Assembly (NCBI GenBank): GCA_045546695.1
Contig: JAZQDE010000008.1
Span: 1 to 64,000, forward strand
Length of the DNA: 64,000 nt
Origin: SIG424 sp045546695
GTDB lineage: Bacteria > Bacillota > Clostridia > UBA1212 > UBA1255
Direction of reading: 5' to 3'
Shown here: positions 24,890 through 33,370 of the stretch, in pieces
Layout of the letters: each line of letters opens with the position of its first letter
How positions within the stretch are numbered: the first letter of the stretch is position 1
Notes under the pieces: generated by a model
Told to the model about the DNA's origin: nothing
Databases searched by the model: none
Seen by the model: only the letters and a program-made list of their open reading frames with translations
Program-made: the position numbers and the translations under genes

Positions 24890-26275
24890 ATGTCAAATAA
24901 TGTATTACTGCTTATTGCAGACCAATTCAGATATGATTGTCAGGGATATACAGGTATGACTCCTGTAAAAACTCCTAATATTGATGCACTTTCAGAAGAT
25001 AGTGTAACTTTTGATAATGCATATACATCTATTCCGACGTGTTGTCCGGCAAGGCAGAGCTTTTATGCGTGCAAACGAAGCGAAAGCTTTGGCGCATATT
25101 GGAATCATGGCATTACAATGCCTGTGAAATCTCTTAGTCCTGAGGATTATTCTTTTGTACGTGACTTTGAAAAAGCAGGATATAATACTGTGTATGTTGG
25201 CCGCTCTGAGATTAATCCGGAACACGACTGCACAGAATATGGATACAAATCACATAGAAATACTATCGTTGAATATGCTCATAAATATTGTGAGCCTGCA
25301 ATTACTCAAAGATATCACGATGGATGGGTTGAAAAAGGTGATATGAACAGTACACCTACTGCGTATACTGCAATGGCTGCAATTGAGGAACTGGATAAAT
25401 CCGGGGATCAGGCGCCTTTCTTTATGACAGTTTGTTTTACTAGTCCACATCCACCTTACAGGCCGCACGAACATTTCTATAATATGTATGACAGCGCTGA
25501 AAAATGGAAGAATTTTCAAGAGGATTTTATTTCTAAACCATATATTCAGAAGCAAATGGTTTACAATTGGTACAATGAAAACCAGACGTGGGATGACTGG
25601 GAGCCTGTTGTCAGAAAATATTACGCTCAAATTACCGAGCTTGATTATTATATTGGAAAAATTGTTGCATATCTTAAAGAGAACGGCAAATATGACAATA
25701 CAACAATTGTTTTTACGGCCGATCATGGAGATACGTGTGGCGCTCATAAAATGTTTGACAAACATTATATCCTCTACGAGGAAGTAACACATGTGCCGCT
25801 TGTTATTAAATCTTCAAATTCTCTTGCATTTTCACCAGTAAAAGGCAGGACAAAGGAGTATACAACTCATAACCTGGACCTGGGGCCGACATTAATGGAA
25901 ATCAATGATATTAAATGTTCAGCAACAGGACTTCATGGAAAATCACTTTCAGATGTACTAAAAGGTGGAAAATCAGAAAGAAATGAAGTTGTTTCAACGT
26001 TTAACGGAGCACAATTTGGTCTGTATACGATGAGATGTATCAAAAATGACAGATGGAAATATATATGGCAACCGGCAGGGATTGATGAACTTTATGATCT
26101 TGAGTCTGATCCGTATGAACTAAAGAATATGATATATGAGGATGATAAGAAAGACATTATTTCTGAACTCAGAAAGAAATTATTTGATATTCTGATTAAA
26201 GAAGAGGACCCGTTTTGCACCGTTGGTAAATCATGGGCAGCGAAAAGGCAGCTTATTGACAACAACAAGGTATAG
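24890..26275 (+). CDS. Cys-type sulfatase
   Basis: The 461-residue protein is an alkaline-phosphatase superfamily sulfatase. IADQFRYD (D11) binds the metal. CCPAR (51-55) is the C-x-P-x-R motif whose C51 is converted to formylglycine. TADHGDTCGAHKMFDK supplies further metal and substrate residues. The C-terminus YDLESDPYELKNM is typical of the family. It has no signal peptide, so it probably works in the cytoplasm on imported sulfated sugars or sulfate esters. Activation needs a radical SAM maturase; one is encoded at 31687-32778. It sits between the GDPD and LysR genes. Confidence 0.93.
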   Translation: MSNNVLLLIADQFRYDCQGYTGMTPVKTPNIDALSEDSVTFDNAYTSIPTCCPARQSFYACKRSESFGAYWNHGITMPVKSLSPEDYSFVRDFEKAGYNTVYVGRSEINPEHDCTEYGYKSHRNTIVEYAHKYCEPAITQRYHDGWVEKGDMNSTPTAYTAMAAIEELDKSGDQAPFFMTVCFTSPHPPYRPHEHFYNMYDSAEKWKNFQEDFISKPYIQKQMVYNWYNENQTWDDWEPVVRKYYAQITELDYYIGKIVAYLKENGKYDNTTIVFTADHGDTCGAHKMFDKHYILYEEVTHVPLVIKSSNSLAFSPVKGRTKEYTTHNLDLGPTLMEINDIKCSATGLHGKSLSDVLKGGKSERNEVVSTFNGAQFGLYTMRCIKNDRWKYIWQPAGIDELYDLESDPYELKNMIYEDDKKDIISELRKKLFDILIKEEDPFCTVGKSWAAKRQLIDNNKV

Positions 26276-26291
26276 TATCAGGAGGTAGAAA

Positions 26292-27173
26292 ATGTTAGAT
26301 GTAAGATTCAATACATTGTTAAGTGTTGCAAAAACAAAAAATTTCACACATTCCGCAGAACAACTATCTTTGACTCAACCTGCTGTAAGCCACCATATCA
26401 AGCAACTTGAGACAGAATATGGTATACGGATTTTTGATAAAAATGGTAAAAACTTACAGCTGACAAAAGCAGGGGAGCTTCTTGTGGAATATGCAGAGCA
26501 TTCAAGAGTTCTTGAAAATGCTTTTCATGTAAATCTACGATCTGTGCTTGATGAACCAACACATTTTTCTGTCGGAGTCACAACGACACTCGCAGAATAT
26601 ATACTTTCCAATATTCTTGCCAGGTATTGTAAAAAACATCCTAACATTACTGTCGATGTGTTCTGGAGTGACCGCAGAACACTTGTTAAAAAGCTTTGTG
26701 ATTATGAACTTGACTGGATTCTGATTAATTATGCTACACCGGAAGGATGCCGGGAATACAAACTATGTGATGATGAGAGTCACATAATTGTTTCTAAAGA
26801 CCACCATCTTGCAAAAAGTAACTCTATTGATTTTGAAGTGTTGAGAAAAGAAAAATTCATCCTGTGCTACAAGGATAATCTTGCAATGCAACTGTTTAAT
26901 AACCGTTTACAGGAAATCAATATGTCTGTAGATGAGCTTAATATCGTTGTTGAAACAAACAGTATGAAAGTAATAAAGAGTATGGTTGCAGCAAACGTCG
27001 GTATATCTGTTCTGCAGAAAGTGGCATGCATTCAGGAGATTAATGAAGGCTCTATTGTTCCTTTGGCAATCAATAATTTCAGTATGCCCGGTGAGGTAAA
27101 GTTTGTATACCGTCAGGACTTTGCATATCCTGATATTTTCAAAGAAATGAGCGAAATATATAAAAATATTTAA
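26292..27173 (+). CDS. LysR family transcriptional regulator
   Basis: The 293-residue protein has the N-terminal winged helix-turn-helix of LysR proteins (about 1-60: FNTLLSVAKTKNFTHSAEQL, then SLTQPAVSHHIKQLE) and a C-terminal two-lobed effector domain (VGVTTTLAEYIL and VAANVGISVLQKVA). AGGAGG precedes the ATG. It lies between the sulfatase and the second GDPD gene and is likely to regulate this locus; the inducer is unknown. Confidence 0.95.
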   Translation: MLDVRFNTLLSVAKTKNFTHSAEQLSLTQPAVSHHIKQLETEYGIRIFDKNGKNLQLTKAGELLVEYAEHSRVLENAFHVNLRSVLDEPTHFSVGVTTTLAEYILSNILARYCKKHPNITVDVFWSDRRTLVKKLCDYELDWILINYATPEGCREYKLCDDESHIIVSKDHHLAKSNSIDFEVLRKEKFILCYKDNLAMQLFNNRLQEINMSVDELNIVVETNSMKVIKSMVAANVGISVLQKVACIQEINEGSIVPLAINNFSMPGEVKFVYRQDFAYPDIFKEMSEIYKNI

Positions 27174-27195
27174 TCATATTTCTAAATATTCATAA

Positions 27196-27224
27196 TTGGA
27201 CAATCCTCCTGTTTACCTTATAAA
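27196..27224 (+). promoter_or_regulatory. Promoter inside an 11-bp inverted repeat
   Basis: TTGGAC (27196-27201), a 17-base spacer and TATAAA (27219-27224) form a promoter for the gene at 27253. A perfect inverted repeat, ACAATCCTCCT (27200-27210) and AGGAGGATTGT (27237-27247), frames the -10 box; its right arm contains the Shine-Dalgarno sequence. It could be an operator. In read-through RNA from the LysR gene it could also form a hairpin hiding the ribosome site. Confidence 0.65.
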
Positions 27225-27252
27225 ATATAGGAAAAGAGGAGGATTGTACGTT

Positions 27253-28356
27253 TTGATTTTATATTGTAAAGAGATTGTCATACATAATTATTTTCCGCAG
27301 TGGTACGATGATTTCATCCGTAATCTAATCGAGAGTATCAACATCCCGGTACGTATTGTCTCATACACAAATAAAGTAAAAGAAATAAAAGGTTATTCAA
27401 TTTATTCGTATGATAATACGTTAAATATAGATGCATCATGCGGTGAAATGCTTTATTTGGCATTTTCTAAAATAAAATATATGTCAGAGCAATCATATGA
27501 TTGTACACTTTCAGATTGTGATGAGATTTATACGTTTCCATCAAGAGAAGAATATATAAACAACATAGATTTAATGATTCCTGTCTGGAAATACACGTGG
27601 AAAGCGCCTGGGTGGTTATTAGATTATGAAGAAAAGAAAGCATCCTTCCCAAAGGCTAACAGACCTTTTTGCTGGGCACACAGAGGCGGTGGTACATATT
27701 ATCCTGAAAATTCAGTTGAGGCGATTATCAGTTCGATAAATATGGGTGCTGACATTATGGAACTTGATTTCAGATACACAAAGGATCATAGAATCATATT
27801 GATGCATTACGATACACTCCATCAGAGCACTGACTGGGAATATAAACATGGTAAAAATGGTTTGCCTGAGTCAGACTATATTATTGACTGGACATATGAT
27901 GAAATTTGTCAATTGCGCCTTAAAGCCGGAAGGAATTTTAATAGTGAAGCTATAACAGAATATATTGTTCCAACGCTTGAAGATGTCCTTATGGTATGTA
28001 ATAACAGATCATTTTTTATAATGGATAAAATGAATCCGTGGGAAGAATGGGAAACAATATATAAATGTATCCTTGAAACAAAATGTTATGAGCCATTTGC
28101 TTTTGCGTATAAGTTTCCGGAAGAAGAAGTATGTAGAATCAGGAAATTGATGCTAGCAGAATTTGGTAAAACAGGCCCATATTTTTATTGGCGCAGACAT
28201 GCCGGATCTCTGGAACGGGAATGTCTTGGCCATGACGAGATGATAGAAGTTTTCAAACAATTTTCAGAAGGAAACAACACAAACATTATGACAAATTATG
28301 TAAAAGAATTAGTTGAATATATTGATGAAAACTATAAGGAGGAAAATTTAGGATGA
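27253..28356 (+). CDS. GDPD-type phosphodiesterase, no signal peptide
   Basis: The 367-residue protein is a paralogue of the lipoprotein at 23644. It shares the N-terminal accessory domain, the linker phrase REEYINNIDLMIPVWKY, and the GDPD core AHRGGGTYYPENSVEAI with a GADIMELDFRYTKD block. The second His is in LMHYDT, where the lipoprotein has LGHGE. It lacks a signal peptide and lipobox, so it should be cytoplasmic. The TTG at 27253 is preferred: AGGAGG is 10 bases upstream, whereas the TTGs at 27196 and 27244 lie before it or too close to it. It overlaps the second surface protein by four bases. Confidence 0.78.
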   Translation: MILYCKEIVIHNYFPQWYDDFIRNLIESINIPVRIVSYTNKVKEIKGYSIYSYDNTLNIDASCGEMLYLAFSKIKYMSEQSYDCTLSDCDEIYTFPSREEYINNIDLMIPVWKYTWKAPGWLLDYEEKKASFPKANRPFCWAHRGGGTYYPENSVEAIISSINMGADIMELDFRYTKDHRIILMHYDTLHQSTDWEYKHGKNGLPESDYIIDWTYDEICQLRLKAGRNFNSEAITEYIVPTLEDVLMVCNNRSFFIMDKMNPWEEWETIYKCILETKCYEPFAFAYKFPEEEVCRIRKLMLAEFGKTGPYFYWRRHAGSLERECLGHDEMIEVFKQFSEGNNTNIMTNYVKELVEYIDENYKEENLG

Positions 28357-29513
28357 AAAAACTGGTTAGTTTATTTGTTGTTCTGACTTTAATTGCATCT
28401 TTTGCAATATCATCAGGTGCTGAAATCAATACAACAAGCTTTTCACAGGCAATATCAGAAATGAGTGTATTGTCATCGCATGATTTTGAAGCAGAAGACG
28501 TTGAGACAGAAGTAGCTGACACAGCTTTTGCAGATGATTGGGATGTTACACTTGGTACAGGTAATGCATTAATTTACGAATACAATGGAAGTAAAGCTCT
28601 GATGTCATCCGGTAGCGCAATAACAGCAAACGGAACAATTAGCTACGAGCTTTCTGATGTGATTTTTGGTGAAGGTGATGCATATGCCGTTTCTATTAAG
28701 TCTACAATACCGGCAAGTGGCGCAAATTCAGTGGGACATCTCTATCTGAGGGGTTCTGAGATAATGGAACGTGATGGAAATCCCATGAATTGGTATGACA
28801 ATGACAGAAGCGGCGGTTCGTTCCGTGGAGCAAGTGGAATTGGTATCAGATGGCAGGCATCAAATGTAATTGAGGTCTCAATAAGATTTTATGATGAAAA
28901 CTCAAATACTCATGTAAATACTGCTTATGCGAGAATCAAATCTACAGGTTTCCCGTATGGCGAGACTCATACAATATCCGCTGTGGATGACGGGGAAGGA
29001 AACATAGTAATTTTCCTTAATGATGCGAAATATGCAACTATAAAATACAATAACGAGGTAAAATATGAAGATGATGATTTTGATGTTAATCAGGAAACAT
29101 ATTATAGTAACGTAACTGTATATGACAGTGCTGATGAGCAAGTGACACTTACATATATTGATGCAACCGATAAAAGCAATGTTAAAGTGGATAGTATTAC
29201 AACAGCACTTGTTGCTAAAGAGGGTAGAGTTGCTATTGCGAATGCCGGAAGACAAGTGTATTACGATGAGATTACAGTGTATGAAAAAGTTGAAACAGAA
29301 CCCACTCCGACTCCTACTCCCGTACCTACAACAGCTCCTACCGCTACTCCTACTGTAGCACCAACAAGTGCACCGACTCAAGAGCCGACAACCGCACCGA
29401 TAGAGCCGGAAGATCCTGAAACAGGTGATGGTATGTATTTCATAATACTGGCACTTGCTGTAGGCGTTATAATTTCAGGCCTTGTTATATATAATAAAAA
29501 AGTTAAGAACTAA
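28353..29513 (+). CDS. Secreted, membrane-anchored surface protein (copy 2)
   Basis: The 386-residue protein is a paralogue of the 22469 product. It has a signal peptide (about 1-23), the same ectodomain landmarks (VLSSHDFEAED, SFRGASGIGIRWQ, IRFYDENSN and a closing YYDEITVYE), a long Thr/Pro/Ala linker with repeated TPTP/TAPT units, and a C-terminal membrane helix with a basic tail. No LPXTG is present. It is translationally coupled to the GDPD gene upstream, so each surface protein has a GDPD partner, but in the opposite order. It probably binds or presents a glycan at the cell surface. Confidence 0.75.
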   Translation: MKKLVSLFVVLTLIASFAISSGAEINTTSFSQAISEMSVLSSHDFEAEDVETEVADTAFADDWDVTLGTGNALIYEYNGSKALMSSGSAITANGTISYELSDVIFGEGDAYAVSIKSTIPASGANSVGHLYLRGSEIMERDGNPMNWYDNDRSGGSFRGASGIGIRWQASNVIEVSIRFYDENSNTHVNTAYARIKSTGFPYGETHTISAVDDGEGNIVIFLNDAKYATIKYNNEVKYEDDDFDVNQETYYSNVTVYDSADEQVTLTYIDATDKSNVKVDSITTALVAKEGRVAIANAGRQVYYDEITVYEKVETEPTPTPTPVPTTAPTATPTVAPTSAPTQEPTTAPIEPEDPETGDGMYFIILALAVGVIISGLVIYNKKVKN

Positions 29514-29528
29514 TAATTCGTTCTTTGA

Positions 29529-29570
29529 AAAAAAGCCGTTATTTCAATATTGAATTAACGGCTTTTTTTA
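29529..29570 (+). terminator. Rho-independent terminator
   Basis: AAAAAAGCCGTTA (29529-29541) pairs with TAACGGCTTTTTT (29556-29568), ending the surface-protein operon just before the next promoter. Confidence 0.9.
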
Positions 29571-29624
29571 TTGACATTATTTGTCATAATATGGTATTCT
29601 TGCAAAAAGCGACACAGATGTCGC
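29571..29624 (+). promoter_or_regulatory. Promoter with two dyads (probable TetR operators)
   Basis: TTGACA (29571-29576), an 18-base spacer and TATTCT (29595-29600) precede the symporter gene. The dyad TGACA-N5-TGTCA (29572-29586) covers the -35 region, and the perfect dyad GCGACA-N4-TGTCGC (29609-29624) covers the start of transcription. Both share GACA/TGTC half sites. The TetR gene at the end of this operon is the natural candidate to bind them. Confidence 0.65.
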
Positions 29625-29650
29625 AAATTTGAGGGAGAAGATGATACATA

Positions 29651-31078
29651 ATGCATAGCCTTGACAAAAAATGGAAAGAACTCTTGTTTGCAGCAAACAG
29701 TTTCGGACCAAATCTATTGTTCGTTTTAATTGGCGCATATCTTACTGACGCCATAAATCCAATCGGTCTTACAGCTAATATTGAAAATTGGAGTCTGACC
29801 GGCTATTGCCTGGTAATTCCAGTAATGTTTGGTATAACATGGGCACTTACGAAAGTATTTGACGGTCTTGTCGATATTCCGCTTGCGTATTTGACAGATA
29901 ATATCCGTACGCGTTGGGGACGTCGCAGACCGATGTTTATAATTTCTCTGATACCGCAGATTATCAGCTTTGTTCTTGTATGGACACCTTTACAGTTCCG
30001 CGAGAACAGCGTCCTCAACACATTGTGGATCGGACTTATGTTACTGATTTACTATAGTAGTTACACTTTATCGATGATTACATTTTTTGGATCGTCTTCA
30101 TCAATCTGTAAAGACGAAGCGCAAAGAGTAAGAGTAGGTAATTTCAAATCGTTTTTTGATACAATCGGATATTGTATTGTTTACGCACTTCTGCCGATCT
30201 TCATCGGAAAAGGTATAAATATCCGCACAATTGCTTTGATTTCACTTCCTTTATTACTGACACTTCTTATACCTTTGTTCCTGATTAAAGAAGGCGAGAA
30301 ATACGGTCAGGGCAAAGATTATCTTCCCGAAGCACGTGTTTCAATGAAAGACAGTTTCAGACTTACTCTTAAAAACAGACTGTTTTTAACGTGGATTATT
30401 CCAAATGGTTGCGCATATTTCGGACTTAATATGTTTTTGGCGTCACAAAATGCATTGATTTCAGGAGTAATGAATTTACCTGCACAATATGCCGCGGTTA
30501 TGAACACGTGTGCTTTTGCACCTGTACCATTGATGCTTTTCATCTATTATAAAATGATTCAGAAAAAGGGCATAAGATTCAGCTATCGGGTGGCTTTGGG
30601 CACATTTGCTGTTGCAATTCTCAATTTCTGCCTTGCAAGTGAATATTTATTCCCGGACAGTATAACACCGCGAATTATAATCGGCTGCATCGGTGGCTTC
30701 CTCGGTTCGTTTGGTATCGGTGCTTTTTTTGCAACTCCTTTCATGGTTCCGGCGCAGATTGCCGCTCTGGAATTCAAAGTAACGGGCAAGGACCATACGG
30801 CTATGTATTTTGCGATACAGTCACTTGCAACGTCAGTAATGGCAGCTATTTCCACAGGACTGGTATACGAACAGATAAAAAATATTGTTACACCAAAAGT
30901 AATCGATGGTGTTGCTGTTGCCGGTGAAACATGGAAAGTCGGTGCTTCTCTCGTTCCTGTAATTCTCAGTGCAACATGTATCATTGGATTTATAATTGCA
31001 GGAAAAATGCCAAAACAATTTACACAGGAAATCGTAGAGAAAGAGATGTTACGTATTGAATCAAAAAATAAGGAGTGA
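29651..31078 (+). CDS. GPH-type (MelB-like) sugar:cation symporter
   Basis: The 475-residue membrane protein has about 12 helices and the GPH signature after helix 2: KVFDGLVDIPLAYLTDN, then a basic GRRRP loop. Family members import glycosides or sugar acids with Na+ or H+. A loop with FFGSSSSICKDEAQRVRVG is also family-typical. GAGGGAG lies upstream of the ATG. It is followed by a TetR gene 37 bases later and preceded by GACA/TGTC dyads, so import is probably substrate-induced. The sugar cannot be deduced; the sulfatase and alpha-mannosidase nearby suggest host glycan fragments. Confidence 0.9.
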   Translation: MHSLDKKWKELLFAANSFGPNLLFVLIGAYLTDAINPIGLTANIENWSLTGYCLVIPVMFGITWALTKVFDGLVDIPLAYLTDNIRTRWGRRRPMFIISLIPQIISFVLVWTPLQFRENSVLNTLWIGLMLLIYYSSYTLSMITFFGSSSSICKDEAQRVRVGNFKSFFDTIGYCIVYALLPIFIGKGINIRTIALISLPLLLTLLIPLFLIKEGEKYGQGKDYLPEARVSMKDSFRLTLKNRLFLTWIIPNGCAYFGLNMFLASQNALISGVMNLPAQYAAVMNTCAFAPVPLMLFIYYKMIQKKGIRFSYRVALGTFAVAILNFCLASEYLFPDSITPRIIIGCIGGFLGSFGIGAFFATPFMVPAQIAALEFKVTGKDHTAMYFAIQSLATSVMAAISTGLVYEQIKNIVTPKVIDGVAVAGETWKVGASLVPVILSATCIIGFIIAGKMPKQFTQEIVEKEMLRIESKNKE

Positions 31079-31115
31079 TATACTTTTCGTATAATTTGCG
31101 AATGAGGTTGTCACT

Positions 31116-31685
31116 ATGACTACAAAAGGCGAAACGTCCAGATTAAAGATTTTAAAAGCAGCGCATACTCTTTTCAGTAAAAAAGGGTATTGCGCTGTTA
31201 CTATGAAAGATATTACAGATGCAACCGGATTTTCACGTGGCGGGCTATACAGGCACTTTTCATCAACTGAAGATATATTTCTCGAATTGATTGAAACAGA
31301 GCAAAAAAAGGCACTCGCGGCGCTTGAGGATGCTATAGAAATGGATTTACACCCTGACACAATAATACATACCTTTTTATTTAACAGAATGAAAAAAATC
31401 TGTAGTCCTGAAAAAAGCTTCGATAATGCTGTTTCTGAATTTGCTGCCAATAGTGAAAAAGGTCTTGCCGCACTAAGAAGAAGGGCGGAGATATCGATTC
31501 GGATTCTGACACGTTTGATTGAGAATGGTAATTCAAAAGGCTGTTTTTCTTGTGATAATCCCTTAGCTTCGGCAGAGCATATTTTATGGCTTATGGAAGG
31601 CATATCAAAACATTCATCGCTCTTTGACGTAGATGACAATAAGATTAACGAACAGGTTGTATTGCTTGAAAAAATTCTTAAATGA
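31116..31685 (+). CDS. TetR/AcrR family regulator
   Basis: The 189-residue protein has the TetR N-terminal helix-turn-helix (about 10-55: AHTLFSKKGYCAVTMKDI, TDATGFSRGGLYRHFSS) and an all-helical C-terminal ligand domain. GAGG precedes the ATG. It lies downstream of the symporter in the same transcript and converges on the radical SAM gene. Likely targets are the dyads at 29572-29586 and 29609-29624. Confidence 0.94.
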   Translation: MTTKGETSRLKILKAAHTLFSKKGYCAVTMKDITDATGFSRGGLYRHFSSTEDIFLELIETEQKKALAALEDAIEMDLHPDTIIHTFLFNRMKKICSPEKSFDNAVSEFAANSEKGLAALRRRAEISIRILTRLIENGNSKGCFSCDNPLASAEHILWLMEGISKHSSLFDVDDNKINEQVVLLEKILK

Positions 31686-31686
31686 T

Positions 31687-32778
31687 TTATTTATTCAATA
31701 TATGATTTATAAATTTTTTCATTGGACAACCATCTATATCAGGACGCCAGACATCCTGCATTCTTCTGCAACCACCATTACACGCGCTTAAATACCGGCA
31801 TGCTTTGCATTGATCAGCAAGCTTCGGTTTGTCAGTAATAAATTTTTTAATGCCGCTTGAGCAAAGCGTGTCATCAATTGAAGTATCTATTACATTTCCT
31901 GTGCAATATTCTGGTAAAACATAAAAATCACACGGATAAATGTTGCCATCTGATTCAATAACCAGTTGTGCATTACATTTTCCAGAGAAAACACAAGGGT
32001 CTGATATATTGCCCTGTAGTGCGTTAATTATTGCTGAAAACTCCCTGACTTCAAAAGGAGGACAGGAGTTTTTCCTGAAATCATCTATCCAATAATTATA
32101 AAAATTCATAAGGAAATCCGCTAAAATATCTCTGTCTATAGTATCATTTTCACCGATGGGCGGCAGACAGGGGATAAGCTGAACATATTCAACATTAGAT
32201 CTTTTGTAAAAATTATATAATTTACTTGGACTATTTAATACTGATTTAGAAAGTACAGTCAGGAAATTGACACATATGCCGGCATCAATCATCCTCCGGT
32301 ATGCTTTCATAACTAAATGATGTGTAGGTGCACCATCATTAAACACTCTGTTTATATCATGACTGGAAGTATCACCGTCAACTGATATACCGATTATACA
32401 ATTGTGTCTTTTGAAAAGATCAATCCATTTTTCACCATTGATATCGTCGCTGATGCATATTCCGTTTGTCTGAAAAATGTATTGTGCGTTAATGTTATGA
32501 ATCGAAATTGCGTTAAAAAAGTAATTGTAAAATTCTATACCGGCAAGTAAAGGCTCGCCACCCTGAAAAGCAATAGTCACAATACCCGAAGGTGATAACT
32601 TTGCTTTAATCATTAATATCAACGAATCAACGACAGTTCTTGTCATTATCATGCCGGGTTGCGCACCGCAAGACTCCATTTCTTTATAGAAACAATATTT
32701 ACAGGACATCTGACAGAGTCCAGAGGCCGGTTTAACAAGAACTGTAAGTCGGTTTACTTTCAAAAAACAACACTCCAT
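31687..32778 (-). CDS. Anaerobic sulfatase-maturating radical SAM enzyme
   Basis: The 363-residue protein has the radical SAM cluster motif C-x3-C-x2-C (C22, C26, C29 in GLCQMSCKYCFYKEM), GGEPLL, and a C-terminal SPASM region with many Cys (CVFSGKC, YPCDFYV, QCKACRYLSACNGGCRRM). The phrase VKPASGLCQMSCKYCFY is diagnostic of anSME enzymes, which oxidise the sulfatase Cys (or Ser) to formylglycine. The start is uncertain: an upstream TTG (32823) and this ATG have no ribosome site, while a TTG at 32763 has GGAG nine bases before it. The likely client is the sulfatase at 24890. Confidence 0.9.
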   Translation of the reverse strand: MECCFLKVNRLTVLVKPASGLCQMSCKYCFYKEMESCGAQPGMIMTRTVVDSLILMIKAKLSPSGIVTIAFQGGEPLLAGIEFYNYFFNAISIHNINAQYIFQTNGICISDDINGEKWIDLFKRHNCIIGISVDGDTSSHDINRVFNDGAPTHHLVMKAYRRMIDAGICVNFLTVLSKSVLNSPSKLYNFYKRSNVEYVQLIPCLPPIGENDTIDRDILADFLMNFYNYWIDDFRKNSCPPFEVREFSAIINALQGNISDPCVFSGKCNAQLVIESDGNIYPCDFYVLPEYCTGNVIDTSIDDTLCSSGIKKFITDKPKLADQCKACRYLSACNGGCRRMQDVWRPDIDGCPMKKFINHILNK

Positions 32779-32816
32779 GCAATGAATTTTTTTTATTTTA
32801 CATCTTTTTTTTGATG

Positions 32817-32846
32817 TTGACAAGCATAGCGCCCACGTGATATACT
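32817..32846 (+). promoter_or_regulatory. Promoter of rplS
   Basis: TTGACA (32817-32822), an 18-base spacer and TATACT (32841-32846) lie about 100 bases before the L19 start. Confidence 0.75.
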
Positions 32847-32855
32847 TTCGAAGTT

Positions 32856-32936
32856 AGTGTTCAGCTACTATAGCTGACACTATGAGTAATGGCGGTCCGC
32901 TGCATTCTTCGTAAGAACGTCAAGGTGGAAGGAGAG
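32856..32936 (+). promoter_or_regulatory. Structured 5' leader of rplS (L19 leader candidate)
   Basis: The leader of about 90 bases has a hairpin at 32856-32881 (AGTGT-CAGCT against AGCTG-ACACT, one bulged base). A second region follows with GCGGTCCGC (about 32892-32900) and TTCTTCGTAAGAA (about 32906-32918), then GGAAGGAGAG. Firmicutes rplS genes are known to carry autoregulatory L19 leaders. Identity with that family needs a covariance search. Confidence 0.5.
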
Positions 32937-32944
32937 TGAAGAAA

Positions 32945-33289
32945 ATGAATAACATTATTAAAGCTGTTGAGGCTGAATACCTTAATGAATCTGCTACACC
33001 TACAGCAATCGGTGATTACGTAAAGGTTCACTTCAAGGTTAAAGAGGGTGCTCGTGAGAGAATTCAGATTTTCGAGGGTACAGTTATTGGTAAACGCGGT
33101 CAGGGAGTATGCGAGACATTTACAGTTCGTAAACTTTCATTTGGTTGTGGTGTTGAGAGAATTTTCCCTGTACATTCACCTAAGATCGCTAAGATTGAAG
33201 TCGTAAGACACGGTAAAGTCAGAAGAGCTAAACTTTATTACCTTCGTGGTAGAGTTGGTAAAGCTGCTAAGGTTGCTGAAAAGATCTAA
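32945..33289 (+). CDS. rplS: 50S ribosomal protein L19
   Basis: The 114-residue protein matches L19 throughout: GDYVKVHFKVKEGARERIQI, FEGTVIGKRGQG, TVRKLSFGCGVERIFPVHSP and the basic C-terminus KLYYLRGRVGKAAKVAEKI. It sits at the 30S-50S interface. The ATG at 32945 is chosen because GGAGAG is eight bases upstream; an in-frame GTG at 32936 overlaps that site. A structured leader precedes it and a strong terminator follows. Confidence 0.98.
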   Translation: MNNIIKAVEAEYLNESATPTAIGDYVKVHFKVKEGARERIQIFEGTVIGKRGQGVCETFTVRKLSFGCGVERIFPVHSPKIAKIEVVRHGKVRRAKLYYLRGRVGKAAKVAEKI

Positions 33290-33307
33290 TTGCGTTTATT
33301 CCACGCG

Positions 33308-33345
33308 TTGGGACATTTCGATTGAAATGTCCCAATTTGTTTTTA
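33308..33345 (+). terminator. Rho-independent terminator of rplS
   Basis: A perfect 12-bp stem TTGGGACATTTC (33308-33319) and GAAATGTCCCAA (33324-33335) is followed by TTTGTTTTT. Confidence 0.95.
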
Positions 33346-33370
33346 TAGAGATTTTACAAAAATTGTCATT

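Noticed and set aside
23400..29510. LPXTG sortase anchoring of the two surface proteins
   Set aside because: Neither C-terminus has an LPXTG-like motif; both end in a plain transmembrane helix with a basic tail.
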